This document shows positions 33,475 to 41,104 of a DNA stretch of 64,000 nt, piece after piece. The position numbers and the translations under genes are program-made. Below the pieces are notes generated by a model. The model saw only the letters and a list, made by a program, of their open reading frames with translations. It had not been told where the DNA came from and made no database searches. Source of the DNA: LiPW-15 sp964530925 (GTDB lineage Bacteria; Patescibacteriota; Minisyncoccia; UBA6257; 2-01-FULL-56-20); NCBI GenBank assembly GCA_964530925.1, contig CAZHBZ010000001.1, positions 19,531-83,530 of the forward strand, read 5' to 3'. Every line of letters begins with the position of its first letter. The stretch's first letter is position 1.

Positions 33475-33822
33475 CTATTTTTTAGGCTCAACCAAAACCG
33501 CGGTTCCGTAGGCCAAAACCTCAGTCACGCCTCCCATAATTTCCGTCGCGTCATAGCGCGCCCCGATAACCGCATTGGCGCCCATTTCCGCCGCGTGCTC
33601 GAGCATTAAATCGAACGCATCAGAACGAGTCTTCTCGCAAAGTTTTGTAAAAAGAGAAATGTTGCCTCCAACTATGGTTTGCAAACTCGCGCCAATCGAG
33701 CCAAAGATGGATCGGGAGCGAACCACAATCCCTTTCGCGACTCCCAGATTTTTAACTATGCGATAGTTCTCAAGTTCGAACGCAGTCGTAACCATTGCCG
33801 GCTCAACCGTTTTATTATTCAT
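33475..33822 (-). CDS. YbjQ/UPF0145 family protein
   Basis: 115 residues. NYRIVKNLGVAKGIVVRSRS is the typical start; AAEMGANAVIGARYDATEI carries the core strand motif GANA(V/I)xGxR; ends GTAVLVEP. Family forms homopentamers and is sometimes annotated as a heavy-metal-binding domain; function unknown. Confidence 0.93.
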   Translation of the reverse strand: MNNKTVEPAMVTTAFELENYRIVKNLGVAKGIVVRSRSIFGSIGASLQTIVGGNISLFTKLCEKTRSDAFDLMLEHAAEMGANAVIGARYDATEIMGGVTEVLAYGTAVLVEPKK

Positions 33823-33852
33823 TTGTTGATTGTGAAGTCTATTGAATTTTAT

Positions 33853-34311
33853 TTAAGAAACGATGCTAAATGTCTTATCGCTGCTATCATGAACGACACT
33901 TACAGCAGATTCAACGCTAATTGAATACTCACTCGATTCCGGCAAATCTGTCACTCCAAAAACCTCGGCGTAAAGCTTTTTAACTGTCCACTCATAACTG
34001 CCGGTATTTGGAATATCGGAGGCGACGGAGGCGCTAAAGTGCTGACTATCCGGATTGCCCAAAATATTTAACCGAATATTTACGGACTTAATATCTTTAC
34101 TGCTTAGCCAGGTGATTTTTACTGTTTCACCGATCGTCCATCTTTCCCCTCCGTTTGGCGAGACGACAGTAATGAACGGAGTTTCGGACTGCGCGCCCAA
34201 ATTATTCGCGGAATTCGAATTTTTACCCGCTTGGTATACAACACCGCCCGCGACCAAAACAACGGCGACCGCAAGAACTATCGCGATTGGAGCAAACCCT
34301 TTTTTATTCAT
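33853..34311 (-). CDS. Surface protein with Kre9/KNH-type beta domain
   Basis: 152 residues: one N-terminal membrane anchor (IAIVLAVAVVLVAGGVVY), a Ser/Asn linker, then VVSPNGGERWTIGETVKITW, the hallmark of the Ser-Thr-rich Kre9/KNH immunoglobulin-like domain seen in many Parcubacteria surface proteins. Probably displayed outside the cell, perhaps in host or surface attachment (inference). Confidence 0.85.
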   Translation of the reverse strand: MNKKGFAPIAIVLAVAVVLVAGGVVYQAGKNSNSANNLGAQSETPFITVVSPNGGERWTIGETVKITWLSSKDIKSVNIRLNILGNPDSQHFSASVASDIPNTGSYEWTVKKLYAEVFGVTDLPESSEYSISVESAVSVVHDSSDKTFSIVS

Positions 34312-34360
34312 GCTTTAATCTTACCACAACACCGCTTCGAAGACGGTGCTTTTTGTTTTG

Positions 34361-34382
34361 TGCGCGGGAGAGGGAGTTGAAC
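34361..34382 (-). pseudogene. Duplicated 3' end of tRNA-Leu
   Basis: Minus-strand GTTCAACTCCCTCTCCCGCG then CACAAA repeats the T-arm and acceptor of the intact tRNA-Leu (GTTCAAATCCTCTCCCGCGC) with a few changes, and is likewise followed by a CACCG/CGGTG hairpin. It lies on the far side of the structured element. Confidence 0.8.
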
Positions 34383-34477
34383 GTCGCTTCGCTCCCTCAA
34401 AACCCACGGTTTTGAGTAATTTCCTTCACGGGAGGAATACCTTTCCTCCCGACCCCACCTTTCAGTTCAAATCCTCT
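34369..34477 (-). mobile_element. Structured element, copy B, behind tRNA-Leu
   Basis: Same layout as copy A. Left arm AGAGGGAGTTGAAC (34369-34382) belongs to the duplicated tRNA end; right arm GTTCAAATCCTCT (34465-34477) is the exact complement of the real tRNA-Leu T-arm. The ~82-nt core on the minus strand has GGGGTCGGGAGG, hairpin CGGGAGG/CCTCCCG, AGGAAATTA, and hairpin CTCAAAACC/GGTTTTGAG, in the order seen in copy A. No reading frame. Confidence 0.75.
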
Positions 34478-34498
34478 TCTTCCATGCATGAAATAATA

Positions 34499-34524
34499 AA
34501 ACACCATCACAAGGACGGTGTTTT
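34499..34524 (-). terminator. Terminator of tRNA-Leu
   Basis: Minus-strand stem AACACC/GGTGTT followed by TTATTATTT, directly behind the tRNA. The plus-strand side also has TTTTATT, so it may be bidirectional. Confidence 0.75.
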
Positions 34525-34532
34525 ATTATTTG

Positions 34533-34616
34533 TGCGCGGGAGAGGATTTGAACCTCCAAGGGGTTGCCCCCGCTACCACCTCAAGGTAGTGCGTCTGCCA
34601 GTTTCGCCACCCGCGC
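34533..34616 (-). tRNA. tRNA-Leu(GAG)
   Basis: 84 nt, class II tRNA: acceptor GCGCGGG/CCCGCGC, anticodon stem CTACC/GGTAG with loop TTGAGGT (anticodon GAG), long variable arm GCGGGGGCAACCCCTT, T-arm GGAGG-TTCAAAT-CCTCT, discriminator A. CCA not encoded. Confidence 0.96.
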
Positions 34617-34672
34617 ATATATCTATCAATAACGAAGTTATCTTAGACCAAATCCTAAAAAATTTCAACAAA

Positions 34673-34696
34673 AAAAGACCGGGCGCAGGCCCGGCG
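34673..34696 (-). terminator. Terminator of the 69-aa gene
   Basis: Minus-strand GCCGGGC-CTGC-GCCCGGT followed by CTTTTTTTG. Confidence 0.85.
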
Positions 34697-34701
34697 ATAA
34701 A

Positions 34702-34911
34702 CTACTTCCTCTCCCAATCATAAATTGAAACAAACGGACGGTCGGGCCTCGCGAGAAAAAGGATTGCGGGACGCCATCCGTTTTTCAAGCAAATCTTTTC
34801 CGCTTTTCGAATGGCGAATTGTCGCCCGAGGTTTTTTGGCGTGGAAAACGAAGTTCCGCCAAACTTACTTCCCCTGCCACCCCCATAGAGCAAAACATAT
34901 TCTTTCTCCAA
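34702..34911 (-). CDS. Small basic protein with TTG start, unknown
   Basis: 69 residues. Shine-Dalgarno AAGGAGG lies 5 nt before TTG at 34911, which fixes the unusual start. Gly-rich N-terminus (LLYGGGRGSKFGG) and basic middle. No family recognised. Isolated gene with its own terminator. Confidence 0.7.
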   Translation of the reverse strand: MEKEYVLLYGGGRGSKFGGTSFSTPKNLGRQFAIRKAEKICLKNGWRPAILFLARPDRPFVSIYDWERK

Positions 34912-35007
34912 TCTATCCTCCTTGAAACTAATAATACTCTCCGAAGATTAACTTAATTTGCCAATTTTTCAAATATTTGAGAAACTAATCGCAGCAAGGA
35001 GGAAATC

Positions 35008-35172
35008 ATGGGCGCCTCTTGGAAATCTTCACCGCTATTTTCCGGCTTCATCGTTTTCCTTGGAATCATCGCCGCCGTTTACCTGGCAATCAAAACCCCG
35101 CTCCTTTTCCCGCTGGTTATCATCCTTATTGCGATGGCCACCCTCTTTCTCCATCGAAAGTTCAGGGGGTGA
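35008..35172 (+). CDS. 54-aa two-helix membrane peptide
   Basis: Shine-Dalgarno GCAAGGAGGAAATC before ATG. Two hydrophobic helices (LFSGFIVFLGIIAAVYLA and LLFPLVIILIAMATLFL) joined by a short loop, basic C-terminus. Followed by a stem CCCCGGA/TCCGGGG with TTTT. Function unknown. Confidence 0.7.
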   Translation: MGASWKSSPLFSGFIVFLGIIAAVYLAIKTPLLFPLVIILIAMATLFLHRKFRG

Positions 35173-35192
35173 ATCAAATGAAATCAAAAAAA

Positions 35193-35220
35193 TACCCCGG
35201 ATCATACTCCGGGGATTTTG
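35193..35220 (+). terminator. Terminator of the 54-aa gene
   Basis: CCCCGGATCATACTCCGGGG followed by ATTTT. A second GCCCCGC/GCGGGGC hairpin lies at 35232-35251. Confidence 0.75.
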
Positions 35221-35389
35221 ATAATAAATTAAAGCCCCGCGTTTTGCGGGGCCGGGAATTACGAGACAAGTTCATTAACAGACGCGTAGCAAGCTTCGCA
35301 AATTGCCATAAACAAAAACCCGCCCAACGCTGATGCGTTTAAGGCGAGTTTTTATTTCAAAATATTTATACTTAGACTGAAACTCCAAC

Positions 35390-35409
35390 CCGCCTGTCGG
35401 CAGGCAGGT
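35390..35409. repeat. Imperfect CCTG(C)C...GGCAGGCAGG palindrome
   Basis: Member of the CTGCCTGCC/GGCAGGCAG family followed by a T-run on the plus strand, between rplS and convergent sequence. Confidence 0.7.
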
Positions 35410-35416
35410 TTTTTTC

Positions 35417-35734
35417 TTAGACAGATACCCCTATCTTCTTGCGCACTCTCGCTCCGGACATGTTGCGAACGAAGTAAAGTTTGGAACGGTGCACTTTTTT
35501 AGGAGAACTCAATATCTCAACCTTGGTGATAGTCGGGACGTTAATTGGGAAAACTTTTTCTACGCCGACACCGGCAACCTGAGCCCGAACGGTAAAAGTC
35601 GCTCCGGTTTCTTTGCCGTGCTTTCTGGCCAAAACCAAACCTTCAAAAGGAGTGGTGCCTTCAAAAACCTTAACTTTCGCTCCCGGTTTTATTTTTTTAA
35701 GAATTTCCTCTGTTATCATGTTTTTAAATTTCAT
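35417..35734 (-). CDS. rplS: 50S ribosomal protein bL19
   Basis: 105 residues. KIKPGAKVKVFEGTTPFEG, AQVAGVGVEKVFPINVPTIT cut, VEILSSPKKVHRSKLYFVR are the bL19 core; ends RVRKKIGV. Sits at the 30S-50S interface. Overlaps the response regulator gene by 4 nt, an unusual partner. Confidence 0.97.
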   Translation of the reverse strand: MKFKNMITEEILKKIKPGAKVKVFEGTTPFEGLVLARKHGKETGATFTVRAQVAGVGVEKVFPINVPTITKVEILSSPKKVHRSKLYFVRNMSGARVRKKIGVSV

Positions 35735-36138
35735 GCTTGCTGCTGCTCGGCTTGAGGTCCCTGATTTACGATGTCCGTTAGAATTTTAACTAGGTCATCC
35801 ACCGAAGTCCGAACTTTAACATAATAGTCCAACACTCCAAGTTGCTTTGCTTTTTCTATATCGCTCTCCTGCCCAAGATTCGAAGCCACAACGACCGGAA
35901 CTCGATTCAGATGCGGGTCGGAAAAAATAGTTTCCAAAAATTCAAAACCTGAAAGTTTCGGGATGATAAGGTCCAAGATAATAAGATCTGGAGCTTGCTC
36001 CCTGGCCATAGCTAGAGCTTGTTCGCCGTCAAAAGCCTGGCGAACCGCAAATCCCTGCTTTTCCATGCGTCCCTTAAGAATCATGGAAAAAAACGGATCA
36101 TCCTCAACTATCAGAATATTTTTAGCAATTCCTTCCAT
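35731..36138 (-). CDS. Single-domain response regulator (CheY-like)
   Basis: 135 residues, receiver domain only. Acidic pocket ILIVEDDPFF (Asp pair 13-14), phosphoacceptor Asp in LIILDLIIPKLSGFEFL (about residue 56), Ser/Thr position in PVVVASNLG, conserved Lys in YYVKVRTSV. The tail is QAEQQQA. No histidine kinase in the window. Translationally coupled to rplS. Confidence 0.95.
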   Translation of the reverse strand: MEGIAKNILIVEDDPFFSMILKGRMEKQGFAVRQAFDGEQALAMAREQAPDLIILDLIIPKLSGFEFLETIFSDPHLNRVPVVVASNLGQESDIEKAKQLGVLDYYVKVRTSVDDLVKILTDIVNQGPQAEQQQA

Positions 36139-36391
36139 GCGACTATTCTAGAGCATTTTAGCAGTTTGGTAAACCGCAAATGGAATAATGGATAGCGAAT
36201 CATGAAGTATGGGTAGCCCTTCTTCATAATTCCTGCCCCCTTATTCCGTATTTCCAAAGAGCTTTTTAGTTGTCCCAATCGTGCTGCCCTCTTCTCCGCC
36301 AATTGGCAGAAATGGAGGGACTTCAGCAATTCATGCCTCGCTTCCAGCCGCGATCGATTCACGATCGGAAGCGAGACACGTTCGACTAAGT

Positions 36392-37990
36392 AGTTTAATT
36401 GATTCACGCACAGCTTCCGCTACGCGTGCCTTGTTACGACTTCGCCCATGTCACCGATCCTAGGCTGATTCGCAAAACGAACTTCACCTATTACCGGCTC
36501 CCTTGGCGTGACGGGCGGTGAGTACAGGACTCGAGAACGTATTCACCGCGGCGTTGCTGATCCGCGATTACTAGCGATTCCGGCTTCATGGGGGCGAGTT
36601 GCAGCCCCCAATCCGAACTGGGGTCAAGTTTTAGAGATTGGCTCCGCCTTACGGCTTGGCAGCCCGCTGTCTTGACCATTGTAACATGAGTGTAGCCCAG
36701 GGTATCAAAGGGCCATGCGGATTTGACGTCATCCCCTCCTTCCTCCCAGCTCCAAAAATACAAGAATTTAGAATGCAGGAAGTAGAATGTAGTAGTTTTT
36801 ATTTCTACTAGATTCTATATTCTAAATTCTATCTTCTATTCTTGGAGCTGGGCAGTTCCACGTGACACTTGTAACACGTGGCAGGGGTTGCGCTCGTTAC
36901 CCCAATTAAGGGAACGCCTCACGGCACGAGCTGACGACAACCATGCAGCACCTGAACTAGGCGTCCTTGAGAGAGGGCCAATGTTTCCATCGGCTTTCAC
37001 CTAGAATTTCAAACCCTGGTAAGGTTCCTCGCGTACCGTCGAATTAAACCTCATGTTCCACCGCTTGTGCGAGTCCCCGTCTATTCCTTTGAGTTTTAAG
37101 CTTGCGCTCGTACTTCCCAGGCGGCCTGTTTAACGCGTTAGCTACGCTACCCCGAGGGTCGATACTCGAAACAGCTAACAGGCATCGTTTAGGGCGTGGA
37201 CTACAAGGGTATCTAATCCTTTTTGCTCCCCACGCTTTCGTATCTCAGAGTCAGGAAAGTCCCAGTACACTGCCTTCGCCTTTGGTGTTCCCCACGATAT
37301 CAACGGATTTCACCCCTACACCGTGAGTTCCACGTACCTCTAACTCCCTCTAGTCTTGTCGTATCCCGGGCACTTCCACCGTTGGGCGGTGGGCTTTAAC
37401 CAAGGACGCACAAAACCTCCTACATGCGCTTTACGCCCAATAAATCCGGATAACGCTTGAGGTCTACGTATTACCGCTGGTGCTGGCACGTAGTTACCCA
37501 CCTCTTTCCGTAGGGTACCGTCACCGAAGTTCTTCCCCTACTACCGCAGTTTACGATCCGAAAACCTTCTTCCTGCACGCGGTGTCGCTCGATCAGACTT
37601 TCGTCCATTGTCGAATATTCTCGACTGCTGCCTCCCGTAGGAGTACGAGCCGTGTCTCAGTCTCGTCGTTGGGGGTCAGGCTCTCACCTCCCCTACCGGT
37701 CATTGCCTTGGTAGGCCATTACCCTACCAACTAGCTGATCGGACCTAAGCCGATCCCAAAGCGCCTTGCGGCTTTCGTCTTGCGACAATATCGGTTATTA
37801 CCCCGCCTTTCGGCGGACTATCTCCGTCTTTGGGGTACGTGACTAGGGTGTTACTAACTCGTTCGCCGCTAAACTAATAAATCCGTCGCCTTGATATAAT
37901 CTCAACTTCTTCAAAATTAGTTCCGCTCGACTTGCATGCCTTATCCACACCGCCAGCGTTCATCCTGGACCAGGATCAAATCCTCATAAA
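36392..37990 (-). rRNA. rrs: 16S ribosomal RNA with helix-40 insertion
   Basis: All conserved blocks are readable on the minus strand: GATTTGATCCTGGTCCAGGA at the 5' end, ACTCCTACGGGAGGCAGCAG, GTGCCAGCACCAGCGG (CPR variant of the 530 loop), ATTAGATACCC, GCAACGAGCGCAACCC, and GTAACAAGGC near the 3' end. Helix 40 is extended by ~95 AT-rich nt (about 36751-36850) closed by CCCAGCTCCAA/TTGGAGCTGGG. After helix 45 the expected GGATCACCTCC reads GAATCAATTAAACT, so the 3' end is uncertain by several tens of nt. No 23S or 5S follows. Confidence 0.95.
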
Positions 37991-38100
37991 AATCTTAGAG
38001 TGACCCGAAGGCCTCTCCCAGATTCGCTCTCAAAATAAATTTTGAGGCAATTTTAAAACACAACCCACGCCCACCAAATTTTTCATTCGGGTGGCGGGGT

Positions 38101-38152
38101 CCTCGATTTTGTGATTCCTCGTTTCCTCGGAAACAAAATCGGGATTGGGACA
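38101..38152. repeat. Hairpin repeat CTCGATTTTGT...ACAAAATCGGGA
   Basis: GATTTTGT and ACAAAATC enclose an inner CCTCG/CGAGG-like hairpin; ends with GGGAC. Lies in the 16S leader region. Same family as 1374-1445, 43290-43349, 49312-49352 and 49467-49510. Confidence 0.7.
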
Positions 38153-38171
38153 ACTAAAAAACTCTCTTTTT

Positions 38172-38200
38172 TATTGAACCTTTACCTATTAAAGTGTCAA
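38172..38200 (-). promoter_or_regulatory. 16S rRNA promoter P2
   Basis: Minus-strand TTGACA (38200-38195), 17-nt spacer, TCAATA (38177-38172), about 180 nt before the mature 16S 5' end. Confidence 0.6.
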
Positions 38201-38238
38201 AGAAACAAACGGACGGCACAGAGCCGCACGTGAGGATA

Positions 38239-38266
38239 AGTATATATATTAGTAGGTCTGTGTCAA
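38239..38266 (-). promoter_or_regulatory. 16S rRNA promoter P1
   Basis: Minus-strand TTGACA (38266-38261), 16-nt spacer, TATACT (38244-38239). Tandem promoters are usual for rRNA genes. The rest of 37991-38367 holds no gene. Confidence 0.7.
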
Positions 38267-38367
38267 CCCCGCTCTGGGGACCAAGCGAAGCCCGAGACCC
38301 ACTTGTAAATCCAAGGCTTAAAGCCTAGACTTTCGGAAGTATTTCCTAATCGAAAAGGAGGATTGAA

Positions 38368-38586
38368 ATGACTACGGTCACGCTTCCGCTCGGCAAGACC
38401 GAAGACGGCAATCCAGCTTTCCGCCTGAAGCTTACCGCGGCTGAACCCGGCGATGCTGCTTGGCTCTCGGATCTTCGCTGGCACACGCCGACCGAAAAGA
38501 ACAATTGGTCTGTGGAGAGTTTCGTCGGAACGAATACTTATGTCACGGAACTCGTCCTCGTCCTGCCCATCTTTCTCCTGAAATAG
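38368..38586 (+). CDS. Small protein, unknown (72 aa)
   Basis: Shine-Dalgarno AAAAGGAGG, 7 nt before ATG. Strand-rich sequence (TTVTLPLGKTEDGNPAFRLK cut, TYVTELVLVLPIFLL) with a hydrophobic C-terminus. No family recognised. 22 nt before the next small gene, probably one transcript. Confidence 0.7.
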   Translation: MTTVTLPLGKTEDGNPAFRLKLTAAEPGDAAWLSDLRWHTPTEKNNWSVESFVGTNTYVTELVLVLPIFLLK

Positions 38587-38608
38587 AACCTAGCGCAAGG
38601 AGGCTATA

Positions 38609-38983
38609 ATGGCTTATGAACCCAAGTCCCCAAAACGAACGCGCGCCCATTTCGTTGAAGTAACCGGCAAGGAAGCGGATGAGCTTCGCAAGTCGTATCG
38701 CAAACTGAAATCCAAGCCCAAGAAGCCGGAGAAGTCGACGAGGCGAACACGCATCCCAGTCCCGAATGTCAGGCCCTTCATCGTCAAGACACCTTATCCG
38801 TCTCTTGAGAAAATGTTGCGGACATTCAAACTGCCGCAACGAGAAGCGGAGGCGGTTGTCGCGCTTGTCACGATCTTCGCTCTCCATCGCGCCAGAAATC
38901 AAGAAGAAATTCGACGCATTCTGGACAACCACATCGCATCGCTTCTCGAAATCTGGCGCTACTATAAAGACAAAAGAAAGTGA
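38609..38983 (+). CDS. Small basic protein, unknown (124 aa)
   Basis: Shine-Dalgarno GCAAGGAGGC before ATG. Highly basic first half (KSPKRTRAHF, YRKLKSKPKKPEKSTRRTR cut) suggests nucleic-acid binding; helical second half (REAEAVVALVTIFALHRARN). Followed by its own terminator. No family recognised. Confidence 0.7.
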   Translation: MAYEPKSPKRTRAHFVEVTGKEADELRKSYRKLKSKPKKPEKSTRRTRIPVPNVRPFIVKTPYPSLEKMLRTFKLPQREAEAVVALVTIFALHRARNQEEIRRILDNHIASLLEIWRYYKDKRK

Positions 38984-38987
38984 GCCA

Positions 38988-39013
38988 CGCGCCCCAAACG
39001 GGGCGCTTTTTAT
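38988..39013 (+). terminator. Terminator of the two-gene small unit
   Basis: GCGCCCC-AAAC-GGGGCGC followed by TTTTTATTTTT. Confidence 0.85.
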
Positions 39014-39077
39014 TTTTCTCGGCCAAGTAAATTTTAAAAGCAGTCCGAGACGGACTGCTTGAAGTTTCGCGCGAGAT

Positions 39078-39308
39078 TTAACGACTGGGGAATCTCGCCT
39101 CAAAGTCGGAAAGTTTTTCCATGCGCTCCCTTTCGCCGGGATTTGCCAAACGAATGCTCTTGAGCCGTCCGACTCCATTTGCCCAATAGAACGCTACATT
39201 CTCGAAACGTTTGGCATACGCGAGAGCGAAAGCTCCGTTGTCTGCCGAAACCAGAAATATTTTTTCTCCGGCAAATTGCGTTGCCGCGAAGGACGCCACA
39301 AAATCCAT
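39078..39308 (-). CDS. Small soluble protein, unknown (76 aa)
   Basis: Shine-Dalgarno GGGAGGGG just before ATG at 39308; the longer open frame runs through the upstream gene's terminator and is rejected. Sequence (FAGEKIFLVSADNGAFALAY cut) suggests a small alpha/beta fold. No family recognised. Confidence 0.65.
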   Translation of the reverse strand: MDFVASFAATQFAGEKIFLVSADNGAFALAYAKRFENVAFYWANGVGRLKSIRLANPGERERMEKLSDFEARFPSR

Positions 39309-39366
39309 AGGCCCCTCCCGATAGATTGCTAGCTTAAAGCTAAACTTCTCAAAATATATGTCAACA

Positions 39367-39392
39367 AAAAAGCAGCCCTTACGGGGCTGCAG
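39367..39392 (-). terminator. Terminator of the 113-aa gene
   Basis: Minus-strand GCAGCCC-CGTAA-GGGCTGC followed by TTTTTTGTT. Confidence 0.85.
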
Positions 39393-39397
39393 GCTTC

Positions 39398-39739
39398 TTA
39401 GAAACGAACCGCCTTCACATGCGCCGGGACTGCAGGCTTGGCTGGCACCGCCGGCTTGGCTGGCTCGGCAGGAACCCACTCCATCCTAAGAATCGTCTTC
39501 TTCAGTTCGAATTCAAGAACGGATTCTTTGTCGGCCGAACCGTTGACTCTCGGATCGTGCTTCTTGTTTTCCTCAAGAAATTCATTGATGATCTTCTCGG
39601 CCGCCTTGACCGCGATAGCATCATTCGTTTCCGCCAACTCCTCTTCCAGCTCTTCGCCCTCAAAGTAATCAGGACCATCATTGGTGTTCACTATGTAACC
39701 GACGCGTCCAGTAAGCGTATAACTATATCTCCTTGCCAT
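39398..39739 (-). CDS. Small acidic protein with Pro/Ala repeat tail, unknown
   Basis: 113 residues from ATG 39739, preceded by GAGGAGGTCGAA (an ATG 33 nt upstream lacks a Shine-Dalgarno). Acidic middle (YFEGEELEEELAETNDA), then a C-terminal repeat AEPAKPAVPAKPAVPA typical of flexible linkers. Own promoter and terminator. No family recognised. Confidence 0.7.
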   Translation of the reverse strand: MARRYSYTLTGRVGYIVNTNDGPDYFEGEELEEELAETNDAIAVKAAEKIINEFLEENKKHDPRVNGSADKESVLEFELKKTILRMEWVPAEPAKPAVPAKPAVPAHVKAVRF

Positions 39740-39767
39740 TTCGACCTCCTCAAGTTTTCTACCGGTC

Positions 39768-39796
39768 AGCATAATTCAACCCGCCAGATAATTCAA
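39768..39796 (-). promoter_or_regulatory. Promoter of the 113-aa gene
   Basis: Minus-strand TTGAAT, 17-nt spacer, TATGCT. Confidence 0.6.
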
Positions 39797-39836
39797 TACA
39801 TCTTAAGTCGGATTTTCTATTCGCTATACTATATAT

Positions 39837-41102
39837 ATGGATGACTCATTCCCAAAAGGATTTTATTTTGGCGCTTCTACATCATCACATCAGGTTGAAG
39901 GTGGAAACAACAACAACTGGACGGAGTGGGAAAAGATGAACGCCGCGCGCCTAGCCCATGAATCCAAAAAATATAAAAGGCTCCCTTCGTGGCAATTCAT
40001 AAAAACCGAGGCTAAGAATCCGGAAAATTATATTTCCGGCATTGCCGCGGACCACTGGAATAGATTCGAGGAAGATTTCGCGCTAGCAAAAGAGCTCGGC
40101 ATCAATGCTTACCGGTTTTCCATAGAGTGGTCCCGGGTAGAACCGGAGAAGGGAAAATTTGATGTTGAGACGCTGGATCATTATCGCGCAATGATAAGCG
40201 CGATGCGCGAACACGAACTCGAACCATTCTTAACTGTTTGGCATTGGACGTTGCCCATCTGGCTCGCGGAAGAAGGCGGAGCGCTCTCCAAGGATTTCCC
40301 CAAATACATTGCCCGCTATGCCGGGAAACTCGCCCAGGAATTCGGGAGGGATGTTAAGTTTTGGATAACTCTGAACGAACCGGAGATTTTTACCCGCAAC
40401 TCCTACCTTTTCGGGATATGGCCGCCGCAAAAAGACAATCCTTTCGCCTATTTTAAGGTTTTAAAAAATCTAGTCCGAGCCCACCGGGAAATGCATCGCG
40501 CGATACGCGCCGGAGCCGAAAATGCTTCTATCGGTTTTTCTACCAACCCAACATATTTTGAATCCGCGGGAAGCAAATGGGATAACTGGCTCACAGCTAA
40601 AGCGAAATATTACTGGAACGATTGGTTCTTAAATCGCGTTTCGAATGATTTGGATTTCATCGGAATGAACTATTATTTTCATAGCCGCATAAACTTTATT
40701 CCTAATCGAAATCTTAACGAGAAAGTCTCGGATATGGGCTGGGAACTTTATCCCCGGAGTTTGGGAAAAATACTCGTTGAATTCGCCCACCACGGAAAAC
40801 CGATTTACATAACCGAAAGCGGTTTGGCGGACATGAATGATGTCAACCGCGGTTGGTTCATTCGCGAATCGCTCACGGCGGTAAAATCAGTTATAAAAAA
40901 AGGCGTGGATGTCCGCGGATATTTTCATTGGTCTCTTTTGGACAACTTCGAATGGGATAAGGGGTTCTGGCCAAAGTTCGGACTAATAGAGATAGATAGA
41001 AAAACCCTAAAACGGATTCCGCGTCCAAGCGCGGAAATATACAAATCGTTAATCACAGACTCGACGAACGCCTCGGGCGTATCTCGGAATAAATCATTAT
41101 AA
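39837..41102 (+). CDS. Glycoside hydrolase family 1 (beta-glucosidase/galactosidase-like)
   Basis: 421 residues, full TIM barrel. FPKGFYFGASTSSHQVEGG is the GH1 start; acid/base Glu181 in FWITLNEPEIF, nucleophile Glu327 in IYITESGLAD, sugar-binding NYY and FHWSLLDNFEWDKGF near the end. Retaining enzyme acting on beta-linked sugars. No signal peptide, so cytoplasmic. TATACT at 39825-39830 lies 6 nt before the ATG (leaderless pattern). Two nt before the transporter-glycosidase fusion, so both act on the same sugar path (inference). Confidence 0.95.
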   Translation: MDDSFPKGFYFGASTSSHQVEGGNNNNWTEWEKMNAARLAHESKKYKRLPSWQFIKTEAKNPENYISGIAADHWNRFEEDFALAKELGINAYRFSIEWSRVEPEKGKFDVETLDHYRAMISAMREHELEPFLTVWHWTLPIWLAEEGGALSKDFPKYIARYAGKLAQEFGRDVKFWITLNEPEIFTRNSYLFGIWPPQKDNPFAYFKVLKNLVRAHREMHRAIRAGAENASIGFSTNPTYFESAGSKWDNWLTAKAKYYWNDWFLNRVSNDLDFIGMNYYFHSRINFIPNRNLNEKVSDMGWELYPRSLGKILVEFAHHGKPIYITESGLADMNDVNRGWFIRESLTAVKSVIKKGVDVRGYFHWSLLDNFEWDKGFWPKFGLIEIDRKTLKRIPRPSAEIYKSLITDSTNASGVSRNKSL

Positions 41103-41104
41103 AA

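Noticed and set aside
34331..34360. Second tRNA gene at the duplicated tRNA-Leu end
   Set aside because: Only the T-arm and acceptor 3' strand are present; D-arm, anticodon arm and 5' acceptor are absent.
35019..35333. 104-codon frame after the 54-aa membrane peptide
   Set aside because: It runs through two terminator hairpins and reads the real small gene in another frame.
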